From positions 1-13,476 of the forward strand of contig JBDNBY010000128.1 of the NCBI GenBank assembly GCA_039767595.1: a DNA stretch of 13,476 nucleotides, written 5' to 3'. Below the pieces are notes generated by a model. The model worked only from the letters and a program-made list of their open reading frames with translations, made no database searches and was not told the DNA's origin. The position numbers were made by a program, and so were the translations under genes. Source of the stretch: JBDNBY01 sp039767595 (lineage in GTDB: Bacteria > Pseudomonadota > Alphaproteobacteria > Rhodobacterales > Rhodobacteraceae). Positions 8,103-13,476 of this stretch are shown here, piece by piece (within the stretch, counting starts at the first letter, position 1; every line of letters begins with the position of its first letter).

Positions 8103-8177
8103 AGGTATGAAAATAGCAATTGGGAGGACGGCTATTTTCAATATGCGCCCCTCAGGGAGGAGGGAAGGGCGCGATAT
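8071..8177 (-). ncRNA. Tandem CcsR/'cuckoo'-type sRNA hairpins (three, loops with UCCUCCC)
   Basis: Immediately after the DUF1127 stop, the minus strand folds into three consecutive hairpins. The first pairs GCGCCC with GGGCGC (8145-8150/8167-8172, extendable by ATAT on each side) and has CCCTCCTCCC in the loop. The second is a 10-bp stem (8108-8117/8131-8140) with loop CGTCCTCCCAATT. The third is a 12-bp stem (8071-8082/8091-8102) with loop TCCTCCCA and a T-run end. Stems differ completely while the loop motif is kept. In Rhodobacter sphaeroides the DUF1127 gene ccaF1 is followed by the CcsR sRNAs with the same CCUCCUCCC loop motif, co-transcribed under stress sigma factors and processed from the 3' side. 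Assignment here rests on motif and position; it has not been aligned. Confidence 0.75.
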
Positions 8178-8178
8178 T

Positions 8179-8391
8179 CTAGAGGACTGCCTTCGCTGCA
8201 ATGGCGGCGATTTCAGTGCGGGCAATGCCCAAGTCGTTCAATTCGCGGTCTGTGAGGGCGGACAATTCGTTCACTGTCTTTTTATAGGCAGCGCGGCGTT
8301 GCGCCTTCTCGGCGATCCCATCGAACAAGCGCGCCGTACGGTAGGCGGCAATAGAGATGATGCTTGGTTGTTCTGAGCTTACGAAAGCCAT
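8179..8391 (-). CDS. DUF1127 small protein, CcaF1-like
   Basis: A 70-residue basic protein. The C-terminal part (about 42-61) reads ELSALTDRELNDLGIARTEI, the DUF1127 (YjiS-like) signature of L..L.DREL.DIG..R..I. The N-terminal half is amphipathic with several Arg and Lys residues (RRAAYKK at 32-38). In Rhodobacter sphaeroides the similar protein CcaF1 binds RNA and influences sRNA maturation and turnover; that role is inferred here from the domain and from the adjacent CCUCCUCCC hairpins. The ATG at 8391 is preceded on the minus strand by AAAAGGA about 10 bases upstream. The first hairpin follows its stop codon within 7 bases, so gene and hairpins probably form one transcript. It converges with uvrD and diverges from the mraZ region. 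Confidence 0.88.
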   Translation of the reverse strand: MAFVSSEQPSIISIAAYRTARLFDGIAEKAQRRAAYKKTVNELSALTDRELNDLGIARTEIAAIAAKAVL

Positions 8392-8444
8392 GGGTCTGTC
8401 GTCCTTTTGAATGTGCGCTTCAGTGCGCTGTGTTTACAAGACTG

Positions 8445-8473
8445 AACATAGGGGCTTTGCTGCAGTTGCACAA
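8445..8473 (-). promoter_or_regulatory. Candidate promoter of the DUF1127-sRNA transcript
   Basis: On the minus strand TTGTGC (8468-8473) and TATGTT (8445-8450) are exactly 17 bp apart, giving an RNA start near 8438 and a leader of roughly 47 bases before the ATG at 8391. The -10 is preceded by CCCC, giving CCCCTATG, which recalls heat-shock (RpoH-type) -10 elements. RpoHI/RpoHII drive the Rhodobacter counterpart. Which sigma factor acts here cannot be settled by eye. Confidence 0.4.
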
Positions 8474-8490
8474 TTTCCAGTTTGGAATTG
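8471..8490. promoter_or_regulatory. Dyad CAATT-N10-AATTG at the DUF1127 promoter
   Basis: CAATT (8471-8475) and AATTG (8486-8490) form a spaced inverted repeat, with partial symmetry continuing inside, overlapping the candidate -35 box. Size and place suit a repressor or activator dimer. No regulator is identified. Confidence 0.3.
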
Positions 8491-8579
8491 CCGCTATGCA
8501 GCATTTGCATATCACGTCACGGCGCCGTGAGTGGGCGGAGCGGGTGGCGCGCGCATGATAGGCTTGGGTTCCCGCGCAG

Positions 8580-8694
8580 TGGGATTCTCTGGCACCTGAG
8601 TGGGTGTCTATGGAACTTGACTGGGATTTGATGGAAATGAGCGGGTTTTAGTGGAATTTTCGGTCAAATTTGGGCGTTTCTGGAGAAATTTGAT
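8580..8694 (+). promoter_or_regulatory. Long array of TGG direct repeats, probable MraZ operator
   Basis: TGG or CGG starts recur at 8580, 8590, 8601, 8611, 8622, 8632, 8642, 8652, 8661, 8671 and 8681, with a degenerate TGATG at 8691. The steps are 9-11 bases, mean 10.1, one helical turn, so all sites face one side of the DNA. The first eight also alternate TGGG and TGGAA types, giving four tandem 20-21-bp units (from 8580, 8601, 8622 and 8642). In E. coli, MraZ binds TGGGN direct repeats on a 10-bp period just upstream of its own promoter, and MraZ forms a ring-shaped oligomer. The position ahead of mraZ supports that role; binding is inferred. Confidence 0.65.
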
Positions 8695-8707
8695 GTTTTT
8701 TTCTAAT

Positions 8708-8736
8708 TTAATGGGAATTTATGTCACCACTATATT
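8708..8736 (+). promoter_or_regulatory. Candidate mraZ/dcw leader promoter
   Basis: TATATT (8731-8736) is a good -10 box in an AT-rich stretch. At 17-bp spacing the -35 is TTAATG (8708-8713), which is weak and overlaps one further TGGGA site at 8712, as expected for an MraZ-controlled promoter. The RNA would begin near 8743. A second possibility is TTGCAA (8846-8851) with TAGAGA (8869-8874). Confidence 0.35.
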
Positions 8737-9004
8737 TAGTGTGCTGCCTCTATTTGTTTCGCTATAAAATGGGAATTTTTGACCTTCACATGCTCAGAAT
8801 CAAAAGGATATCTGGAAGCTAGGCGAAAGAGATCTCTATTTTCTCTTGCAAGTACCATAAATTCCCGGTAGAGATATCTACACGATGAACGGACACAAAA
8901 AAAATAGAAAATCGAGGCAGGTTTCAGCAGGCAGCGTTCATCCCATAGGCTTTGTGCGTCAATATAACAGCAGTGCATCCCCCCAGGTGACTGACGCACA
9001 AAGC

Positions 9005-9025
9005 CCCCGCGAGGGCGGGGTTATT
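9005..9025 (+). terminator. Leader terminator candidate upstream of mraZ
   Basis: CCCCGC (9005-9010), loop GAGG, GCGGGG (9015-9020), then TTATT. It is compact and GC-rich with a short imperfect T tail. It directly abuts the 14-bp inverted repeat, sharing base 9005. It may end an UpsM-like sRNA while letting some transcription pass into mraZ. Confidence 0.5.
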
Positions 9026-9067
9026 GCGGCGGAATGAGTGGTGGCAGTCGCTCACTCCGCCGCTTTC
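9026..9067 (+). terminator. Second hairpin in the mraZ leader
   Basis: GCGGCGGA (9026-9033) pairs with TCCGCCGC (9056-9063); after one mismatch TGAG (9035-9038) pairs with CTCA (9051-9054). TTTCATTT follows. It could be the main leader terminator or a structure placed ahead of the mraZ ribosome site at 9094-9098. Confidence 0.45.
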
Positions 9068-9106
9068 ATTTCAGCGGTAGCTTGGGGCGGTGTGAGGGTA
9101 TTGAGT

Positions 9107-9622
9107 TTGGTAGGCGGCTTTGCAGGTGAATATCGACAAAAAGTCGACGCAAAGGGGCGGGTGTCCGTTCCTGCGGACCTGCGCGTGCATTTTGCGGAAG
9201 ATGATGCCGCCCATGCCCAACATGGCCGCGGCGTCTATGTCACGCTAAATTTCAGCCCAACTTTGAAAAACGAATGCTTTCGTCTGTATTCCTCGGCCTA
9301 TATGGCGCGGCTCAAGGCCTCTATCGCAAAAATGAAGGCCGGCTCGCGCGAGCAAAAAATGGCGCAATTCACGCTGTTGCAAAAAACCAAAGTTCTTGAG
9401 ATTGACGCAGATGGCCGCATTGTTGTGCCCAAGCAGTTTCGGGATCAATTCGGGATCACCGATGAGGCGCTGTTCCTGGGGTCTGGGGATTATGTCGAAG
9501 TTTGGGATGCGGGCCTTTATGCACAAAAAGAACAAGAGATGCTTGATGCCCTCTTGGGTGAGTTTGGTGAGAATTTCGATCCGGTCAGTTTGGTTGATAT
9601 GAGCGAGGGCGACAATGAGTGA
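9107..9622 (+). CDS. mraZ: Transcriptional regulator MraZ (probable TTG start)
   Basis: A 171-residue protein with the two AbrB-like half-domains of MraZ, each with its D..GR motif: KVDAKGRVSVP (12-22) and EIDADGRIVVP (98-108). MraZ is a DNA-binding repressor of the dcw cluster that assembles into a ring and binds direct repeats upstream of its own operon, here the TGG array about 420 bases upstream. No ATG fits. I prefer the TTG at 9107, giving MVGGFAGEYRQKVD, because GAGGG (9094-9098) lies 8 bases before it and related proteins begin just ahead of this F.G motif. GTG at 9092 or TTG at 9101 are alternatives; the open frame also runs back to a GTG at 9038, inside a leader hairpin. The gene overlaps rsmH by 8 bases. 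Confidence 0.88.
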   Translation: MVGGFAGEYRQKVDAKGRVSVPADLRVHFAEDDAAHAQHGRGVYVTLNFSPTLKNECFRLYSSAYMARLKASIAKMKAGSREQKMAQFTLLQKTKVLEIDADGRIVVPKQFRDQFGITDEALFLGSGDYVEVWDAGLYAQKEQEMLDALLGEFGENFDPVSLVDMSEGDNE

Positions 9623-10622
9623 CGCACCGCATATCCCCGTCTTGATTGATGATATAACACGGCTGTGCGGGCCCTTTGAGGGCACATGGGTTGATGGCAC
9701 AATGGGGGCGGGCGGATATACGCGCGCCTTGCTTGATTCAGGGGTGAGCCGTTTGGTGGCCATTGATCGCGATCCCTTGGCTCATGAGATGGCGCAAAGC
9801 TGGGCCGCACCCTACGGAGATAGATTGCAGCGGATCGAAGATACGTTTTCCAATATGGCCCATCATGTCAGCGATGTGCAAGGCGTGGTTTTGGACCTTG
9901 GCGTCTCCTCGATGCAATTGGATCTGGCGGAGCGCGGGTTTTCTTTCATGCAAGATGGTCCCTTGGATATGCGCATGTCGCAATCTGGGCGCAGTGCTGC
10001 CGATTTGGTCAATGAATTGCCTGAGGCGGAACTTGCCAATCTCCTCTATTTTTATGGCGAAGAGCGTGCAAGCCGCCGCATCGCGCGATCCATTGTGACC
10101 GCGCGCACCGCCCATCCAATCACGCGCACCGCGCAATTGACCGAGCTGATTGAAGGCGCATTGCCGCGCCCCAAGCCAGGCCAATCGCATCCTGCGACAC
10201 GCAGCTTTCAAGCGCTGCGCATTGCCGTGAACGCAGAATACGATGAGCTGATGGGCGCGCTGTATGCGGCCGAGGCGATCTTGGCCAAAGATGGCCTTTT
10301 GGTCGTGGTGACCTTTCATTCGATCGAGGATCGCATGGTCAAACGATTTATCGCGCAGCGCAGTGCTGGCGGCAAGACGGTCAATCGCTATGCCCCTCTT
10401 GGGCCCGAGCAAAGTGCAAGTTTTGAAAACCTCACGCGCAAGGCGGTCAAGGCGAGCGACACCGAAATTGCCCGCAATCCGCGCGCGCGCTCGGCTGTGC
10501 TGCGCATTGCACGGCGCACCGCGACGCCGGCCGAGGCGCCGCTTGGTGCCGGTGATCTGGGCATGCCCGTGTTGCCAACGGTTCGTAAATCCAAAGCATC
10601 GCAAAATAGGAGAGGCGGATGA
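9615..10622 (+). CDS. rsmH: 16S rRNA (cytosine-1402 N4)-methyltransferase RsmH (MraW)
   Basis: A 335-residue protein of normal family length. It uses S-adenosylmethionine to methylate N4 of C1402 in 16S rRNA, tuning decoding at the P site. The SAM-binding loop VDGTMGAGGYTRALL lies at about 26-40, followed by AIDRDP (49-54), LDLGVSSMQLD near 95-105, GFSFMQDGPLDMRM, and the HPATRSFQALRIAVN and VVTFHSIEDRMVKRF motifs of the family. The N-terminus HIPVL is typical. Its ATG overlaps the end of mraZ by 8 bases with GAGGG upstream, and its own TGA overlaps the ftsL start as ATGA. It is the second gene of the dcw operon. Nothing is missing. Confidence 0.96.
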   Translation: MSDAPHIPVLIDDITRLCGPFEGTWVDGTMGAGGYTRALLDSGVSRLVAIDRDPLAHEMAQSWAAPYGDRLQRIEDTFSNMAHHVSDVQGVVLDLGVSSMQLDLAERGFSFMQDGPLDMRMSQSGRSAADLVNELPEAELANLLYFYGEERASRRIARSIVTARTAHPITRTAQLTELIEGALPRPKPGQSHPATRSFQALRIAVNAEYDELMGALYAAEAILAKDGLLVVVTFHSIEDRMVKRFIAQRSAGGKTVNRYAPLGPEQSASFENLTRKAVKASDTEIARNPRARSAVLRIARRTATPAEAPLGAGDLGMPVLPTVRKSKASQNRRGG

Positions 10623-10969
10623 GAGTGTTCATTGGCATGGTCTTGTTGCTGGTCACGATGGCGTCTGGCGTGTGGGCCTATTTGCAAAATCACAAGGCCA
10701 ATATGGCCGAAGCGCATATTGAAACACTCGAGCGTGATATCGCGCAATTGCAAAAAGACATTGGCGTTTTCGAAATAGAATGGGCCAATTTGAACCGCCC
10801 TAGCCGTCTGCGCGCCATGGTCGATGAGCATTTTGAACGTCTGCAATTGGTTGAGATGACAGGGTTCAGTTTCGGCACGTCCGCCGCGTTGCCAACGCTG
10901 CCAACGGACGACGGCCTTGGGGGGCTCAGTGATGTTCAAACCGTTGCCAATTCAGGAACGCGCCCATGA
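10619..10969 (+). CDS. ftsL: Cell division protein FtsL
   Basis: A 116-residue bitopic membrane protein. Residues 3-22 form a hydrophobic span, residues 28-52 have heptad-like spacing (HIETLERDIAQLQKDI) fitting the periplasmic coiled coil, and EWANLNRPSRLRAM (54-67) is the conserved E...L..P.RL element of alphaproteobacterial FtsL. FtsL pairs with FtsB and FtsQ to activate FtsW and FtsI at the septum. Sequence identity in this family is low, so the call leans on topology, the NRPSRL motif and the place between rsmH and ftsI. A strong ribosome site AGGAGAGG (10608-10615) precedes the ATG. Both ends overlap neighbours by 4 bases. Confidence 0.92.
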   Translation: MRVFIGMVLLLVTMASGVWAYLQNHKANMAEAHIETLERDIAQLQKDIGVFEIEWANLNRPSRLRAMVDEHFERLQLVEMTGFSFGTSAALPTLPTDDGLGGLSDVQTVANSGTRP

Positions 10970-12828
10970 TGATTTTGCGCCCCTTTTTTGATCATTTGCA
11001 CAGCGCTCGGGCCGCGCGGCGGGCGGGGGTCGAAACGCGTTCCCTGCGCCAGCAAAATATGGATGCGCAGGCGCGTATCATTGCGATGTCTTCGCGGCGG
11101 ATGCGGTTTGCGGCGACGTGTTTTATGATGCTTTTCGTGTTGCTGGCGACCAAGTTTTACCTTGTGGCGCACCCTGAACAACAGGCCGCCTTGAGCGCGC
11201 GCTTGGGGCTGGGGGATCCGCAGATCACCGACCCCCTCATTGCCGCGGCGCAAGGGCCCCCAACGGCTGTGGTCGCCGATCAAGGGCCTGTGCGCAGCTA
11301 TCGCGCCCCGATTTATGATCGCCATGGCCGTATTTTGGCGGCGAATATGCCTGTGAAATCATTGGTCTTGCGCCGTGACAAGCTCCTCTTTCCAGAGAAA
11401 ACCGCGCGTAAACTCTCGGCGATTTTTCCGCAGCGCTCGGAAGAGGCCTATCTCAAAGAGCTGACATCGGGATCCAAGTTCAAATTCCTCGAACGCCGTT
11501 TGAGTGCCGAGCAGCAAGCTGCGGTATTGGCGATTGGCGATCCGGGGCTGAGCCTTGGGGATCGAGATATGCGCATTTATCCCAATGGGCGGTTGGCGGC
11601 CCATATTTTGGGTGGCACAAAATTTGGCCGTGAGGGCGAAACGCAGGCCGAAATTTTAGGTCGCAGTGGCATCGAGCAATATTTTGACGACTTCCTGCGC
11701 GATCCCGAGCTGGCTGATTTGCCGCTGAACCTGTCGATTGATCTAAGCGTTCAGGCCGCTACAGAGCATGTGCTCTTTAACGGCATGCGCCTGACGGGGG
11801 CCGAGGCGGCCTCGGCTGTCTTGATGGATGTGCACACGGGCGAGATTGTTGCCATGGCCTCAATGCCCGATTATGACCCCAATCAACCCATTTCATTTGA
11901 CAAAAAAATCCCTGCCGAGCGGCAGTTGACGTTTAATCATGCGGTTCAGGCCGTGGTCGAGTTGGGGTCAACGTTTAAGATTTTCACCGCCGTTCAAGCC
12001 TTGGAAGAGGGGCTTGTCACGACACAAACGAGCATCGACACACCGCGCAAAATCAAAGTGGGGCGCACAAGCGTCAGCGACATCAAATCCTATGGCTCTC
12101 AGCTCAGTGTTGAGGATATTATCGTCAAATCCTCGAATGTGGGATCGGCCAAATTGGCAATGATGTTTGGCGGCGATGCGCAGCGCGCATTTATGGAGCG
12201 GTTTGGTCTTTTTGGGTCATTGGCTCTTGAGCTGCCCGAAGTGAAAATTTCCAAACCTTTGACGATGAACCCCGAACAATGGCGCCAACCTGAGAATTTC
12301 ACGCGGATCGCCTATGGGCATTCTATTTCCACAACGCCCGTGCATTTGGCCGCGGCCTATGCGACGCTTGGCAATGGCGGGCATGCCGTGACGCCGACAT
12401 TGATTTCCAAAGCCCTGCCCATCCAAGGCGAGCGGATCGTCGCCAAAGAGCATGCAGACACGGCCGTGGACCTCTTGCACCAAGTGGTCGAGCGCGGCAC
12501 CGCCTCGGCCGCCAAGGACACGGGCTATCGCATTGCTGGTAAAACGGGATCGGCGGATAAAATCGGCCCCGATGGCAAATACCTCGAAGATGCGGTGTTT
12601 GCGGTTTTCGCCTCCGTGTTTCCGGCGGATGATCCGAAATACTCGCTTGTTGTGACCTTGGACAATCCCCGCGTGAACGCCCTTGACGAAGAGCAGCGCA
12701 CTGCCGGTTGGACAGCCGTGCCTGTGGCCCAAGAGATCGCGGCCCGTGCGGCACCTTTGTTGGGATTGCGTCCCGCATCGCGTGATACGGCGCCGCAGGA
12801 TCTTGTTTTCACGGCGGCCAATCGCTAA
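10966..12828 (+). CDS. ftsI: Peptidoglycan D,D-transpeptidase FtsI (PBP3)
   Basis: A 620-residue class B penicillin-binding protein. It has a cytoplasmic N-terminus, a membrane span at about 47-67, and the pedestal domain from about 108 with PIYDRHGRILA (115-125) and RIYPNGRLAAHILG (203-216). The transpeptidase domain holds all three active-site motifs: S335-T-F-K338, SSN at 389-391 and KTGS at 526-529. It crosslinks septal peptidoglycan together with the glycosyltransferase FtsW and is the target of division-specific beta-lactams. A second ATG directly follows the first at 10969, and AGGAA lies about 8 bases upstream of 10966. Its start overlaps the ftsL stop by 4 bases; murE follows after 37 bases. 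No sign of damage. Confidence 0.96.
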   Translation: MMILRPFFDHLHSARAARRAGVETRSLRQQNMDAQARIIAMSSRRMRFAATCFMMLFVLLATKFYLVAHPEQQAALSARLGLGDPQITDPLIAAAQGPPTAVVADQGPVRSYRAPIYDRHGRILAANMPVKSLVLRRDKLLFPEKTARKLSAIFPQRSEEAYLKELTSGSKFKFLERRLSAEQQAAVLAIGDPGLSLGDRDMRIYPNGRLAAHILGGTKFGREGETQAEILGRSGIEQYFDDFLRDPELADLPLNLSIDLSVQAATEHVLFNGMRLTGAEAASAVLMDVHTGEIVAMASMPDYDPNQPISFDKKIPAERQLTFNHAVQAVVELGSTFKIFTAVQALEEGLVTTQTSIDTPRKIKVGRTSVSDIKSYGSQLSVEDIIVKSSNVGSAKLAMMFGGDAQRAFMERFGLFGSLALELPEVKISKPLTMNPEQWRQPENFTRIAYGHSISTTPVHLAAAYATLGNGGHAVTPTLISKALPIQGERIVAKEHADTAVDLLHQVVERGTASAAKDTGYRIAGKTGSADKIGPDGKYLEDAVFAVFASVFPADDPKYSLVVTLDNPRVNALDEEQRTAGWTAVPVAQEIAARAAPLLGLRPASRDTAPQDLVFTAANR

Positions 12829-12865
12829 GCGAAGGAAAGAGCACCGCGCCAACACGAGGAATATC

Positions 12866-13476
12866 ATGGGTCAAACACTTTTAGATTTGGGGCTGACCCC
12901 GACGTTTGGCCCCGATGTGCGTGTGAGCGGGTTTTCACTTGATAGTCGCACTGTTAAATCAGGGGATCTTTTTGGGGCCTTTTCTGGCACGCTCACTCAT
13001 GGTGCGAGCTATGCGCAAAGCGTCATTGCCTCCGGCGCCGCCGCGATATTAACTGATCAAAAGGGGCTCGAGATCCTCACGACGGCGGGGCTGGAGCAGG
13101 CCGTCAGCGTGATCGTCACCGAAGATGCCCGCGCGACATTTGCCCGCGCGGCGGCCTTGTTTTACCCCCATAAACCCGCGGTGATTGCCGCCGTCACGGG
13201 CACCAATGGCAAAACATCCGTGGCCACATTTTTGCGCCAAATTTGGGCTCATCTGGGATATGAGGCGATCAATCTGGGCACTACCGGCATGGAAGGGGCC
13301 GTGCAGCGCCCCTTGGCGCACACAACGCCAGATACGCTAACCCTTTTGGATGCCTTGGCCCAAGCAGCCGAGGCCGGCGTGACCCATTGCGCGATGGAGG
13401 CCTCGTCGCATGGGCTGGATCAAGGGCGTTTGGACGGGCTTGACCTGCGCGCGGGTGGATTTACCAATCTGAGCCA
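12866..13476 (+). CDS. murE: UDP-N-acetylmuramoyl-tripeptide synthetase MurE (partial, N-terminal 203 residues)
   Basis: The frame opens with ATG at 12866, GAGGA five bases before it, and runs unbroken past the window edge. Residues 21-37 include GFSLDSRTVKSGDLFGA, the Mur ligase N-domain motif for binding the UDP-sugar. AVTGTNGKTS (109-118) is the ATP P-loop, TTPDTLTL (153-160) contacts the substrate and EASSHGLDQGR (178-188) is the family's conserved segment. MurE adds the third amino acid to UDP-MurNAc-L-Ala-D-Glu; in Gram-negatives this is meso-diaminopimelate. The residues that select the amino acid lie downstream, outside the window. It is the fifth gene of the dcw operon here. Confidence 0.95.
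   Translation, partial: MGQTLLDLGLTPTFGPDVRVSGFSLDSRTVKSGDLFGAFSGTLTHGASYAQSVIASGAAAILTDQKGLEILTTAGLEQAVSVIVTEDARATFARAAALFYPHKPAVIAAVTGTNGKTSVATFLRQIWAHLGYEAINLGTTGMEGAVQRPLAHTTPDTLTLLDALAQAAEAGVTHCAMEASSHGLDQGRLDGLDLRAGGFTNLS

Larger units (their letters stand above)
8743..9067 (+). ncRNA. Structured mraZ 5' leader, UpsM-like sRNA region
   Basis: This stretch has no convincing protein gene but contains a series of perfect inverted repeats: 7 bp (8832-8838/8869-8875), 8 bp (8884-8891/8935-8942), 14 bp (GGCTTTGTGCGTCA 8948-8961 with TGACGCACAAAGCC 8992-9005), 6 bp CCCCGC/GCGGGG (9005-9020) followed by TTATT, and 8 bp (9026-9033/9056-9063) followed by TTTCATTT. The GC-rich hairpins near 9005-9025 and 9026-9067 look like terminators inside the leader. 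In Rhodobacter the dcw cluster has an uncommonly long leader that ends early to give the abundant sRNA UpsM; the layout here matches that plan. Ends are estimates from the candidate promoter and last hairpin. Confidence 0.55.

Noticed and set aside
8580..8661. 20-21-bp tandem units considered as CRISPR or replication iterons
   Set aside because: No spacers separate the units, they are too imperfect for CRISPR, and there is no cas, rep or AT-rich origin gene nearby. Location before mraZ fits an operator better.
8736..8999. 87-codon minus-strand open frame inside the mraZ leader
   Set aside because: Begins with GTG, lacks a ribosome site, matches no family I know, and covers the inverted repeats of the leader. 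The AT-rich content makes a chance frame likely, though it is the least certain rejection.
8570..9100. RNase P RNA (rnpB) ahead of mraZ
   Set aside because: rnpB can lie near mraZ in this group, but the conserved GAGGAAAGTCCGGGCTC-type core and matching 3' core are absent.
9038..9106. Extended mraZ from GTG at 9038
   Set aside because: This part lies in a strong hairpin, has no ribosome site, and adds residues not seen in MraZ proteins.
9738..10604. 288-codon minus-strand open frame opposite rsmH
   Set aside because: Shadow of the GC-biased codon use in rsmH; its protein has no recognisable motif and an intact RsmH explains the region.
12217..12867. 216-codon minus-strand open frame opposite ftsI
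   Set aside because: Antisense shadow of the transpeptidase domain with its SSN and KTG motifs intact on the plus strand.

Overview
This window looks like the chromosome of an alphaproteobacterium of the Rhodobacteraceae (Roseobacter-type). The evidence is a HisB-HisH pair, a single-chain pyruvate carboxylase, a DUF1127 gene followed by hairpins with CCUCCUCCC-type loops, and a dcw cluster headed by a long structured leader as in Rhodobacter. Family placement is inference from gene content and protein style; no search was run. No transposase, phage gene or CRISPR array was seen.

Layout. The left part (1-5550) reads on the minus strand: a partial hisH, hisB, a small membrane protein with a bacterial phospholipase A2-like HDFGY motif, tRNA-Gly(GCC), a MAPEG-family membrane protein, and the large pyc gene. 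A 174-bp divergent region separates pyc from a plus-strand uvrD/pcrA helicase (5725-8040). It carries a direct repeat GAAC-N7-GAAC, the alphaproteobacterial LexA-box pattern. uvrD converges on a minus-strand DUF1127 gene (8179-8391). Between the two stop codons lie three tandem hairpins. Read on the minus strand, every loop shows UCCUCCC, matching the Rhodobacter CcsR/'cuckoo' RNA arrangement downstream of the DUF1127 gene ccaF1.

The 715 bases between the DUF1127 gene and mraZ hold no convincing protein gene but are rich in signals. There is a candidate DUF1127 promoter. There is a 112-bp array of TGG-N7/8 direct repeats in phase with the DNA helix, a probable and unusually long MraZ operator. 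There is also a string of inverted repeats that looks like a structured 5' leader or UpsM-like sRNA in front of mraZ.

The right part (9107-13476) is the start of the dcw cell-division and cell-wall operon: mraZ, rsmH, ftsL, ftsI and a truncated murE. The first four genes overlap by 4-8 bases and murE follows after 37 bases, implying one transcript and translational coupling. MraZ would repress the operon through the upstream array, RsmH methylates 16S rRNA, FtsL and FtsI build the septum, and MurE makes its precursor.

The strongest leads are the regulatory RNAs and sites, not the proteins: the triple CCUCCUCCC hairpin array, the TGG array, the mraZ leader and the LexA-type repeat.
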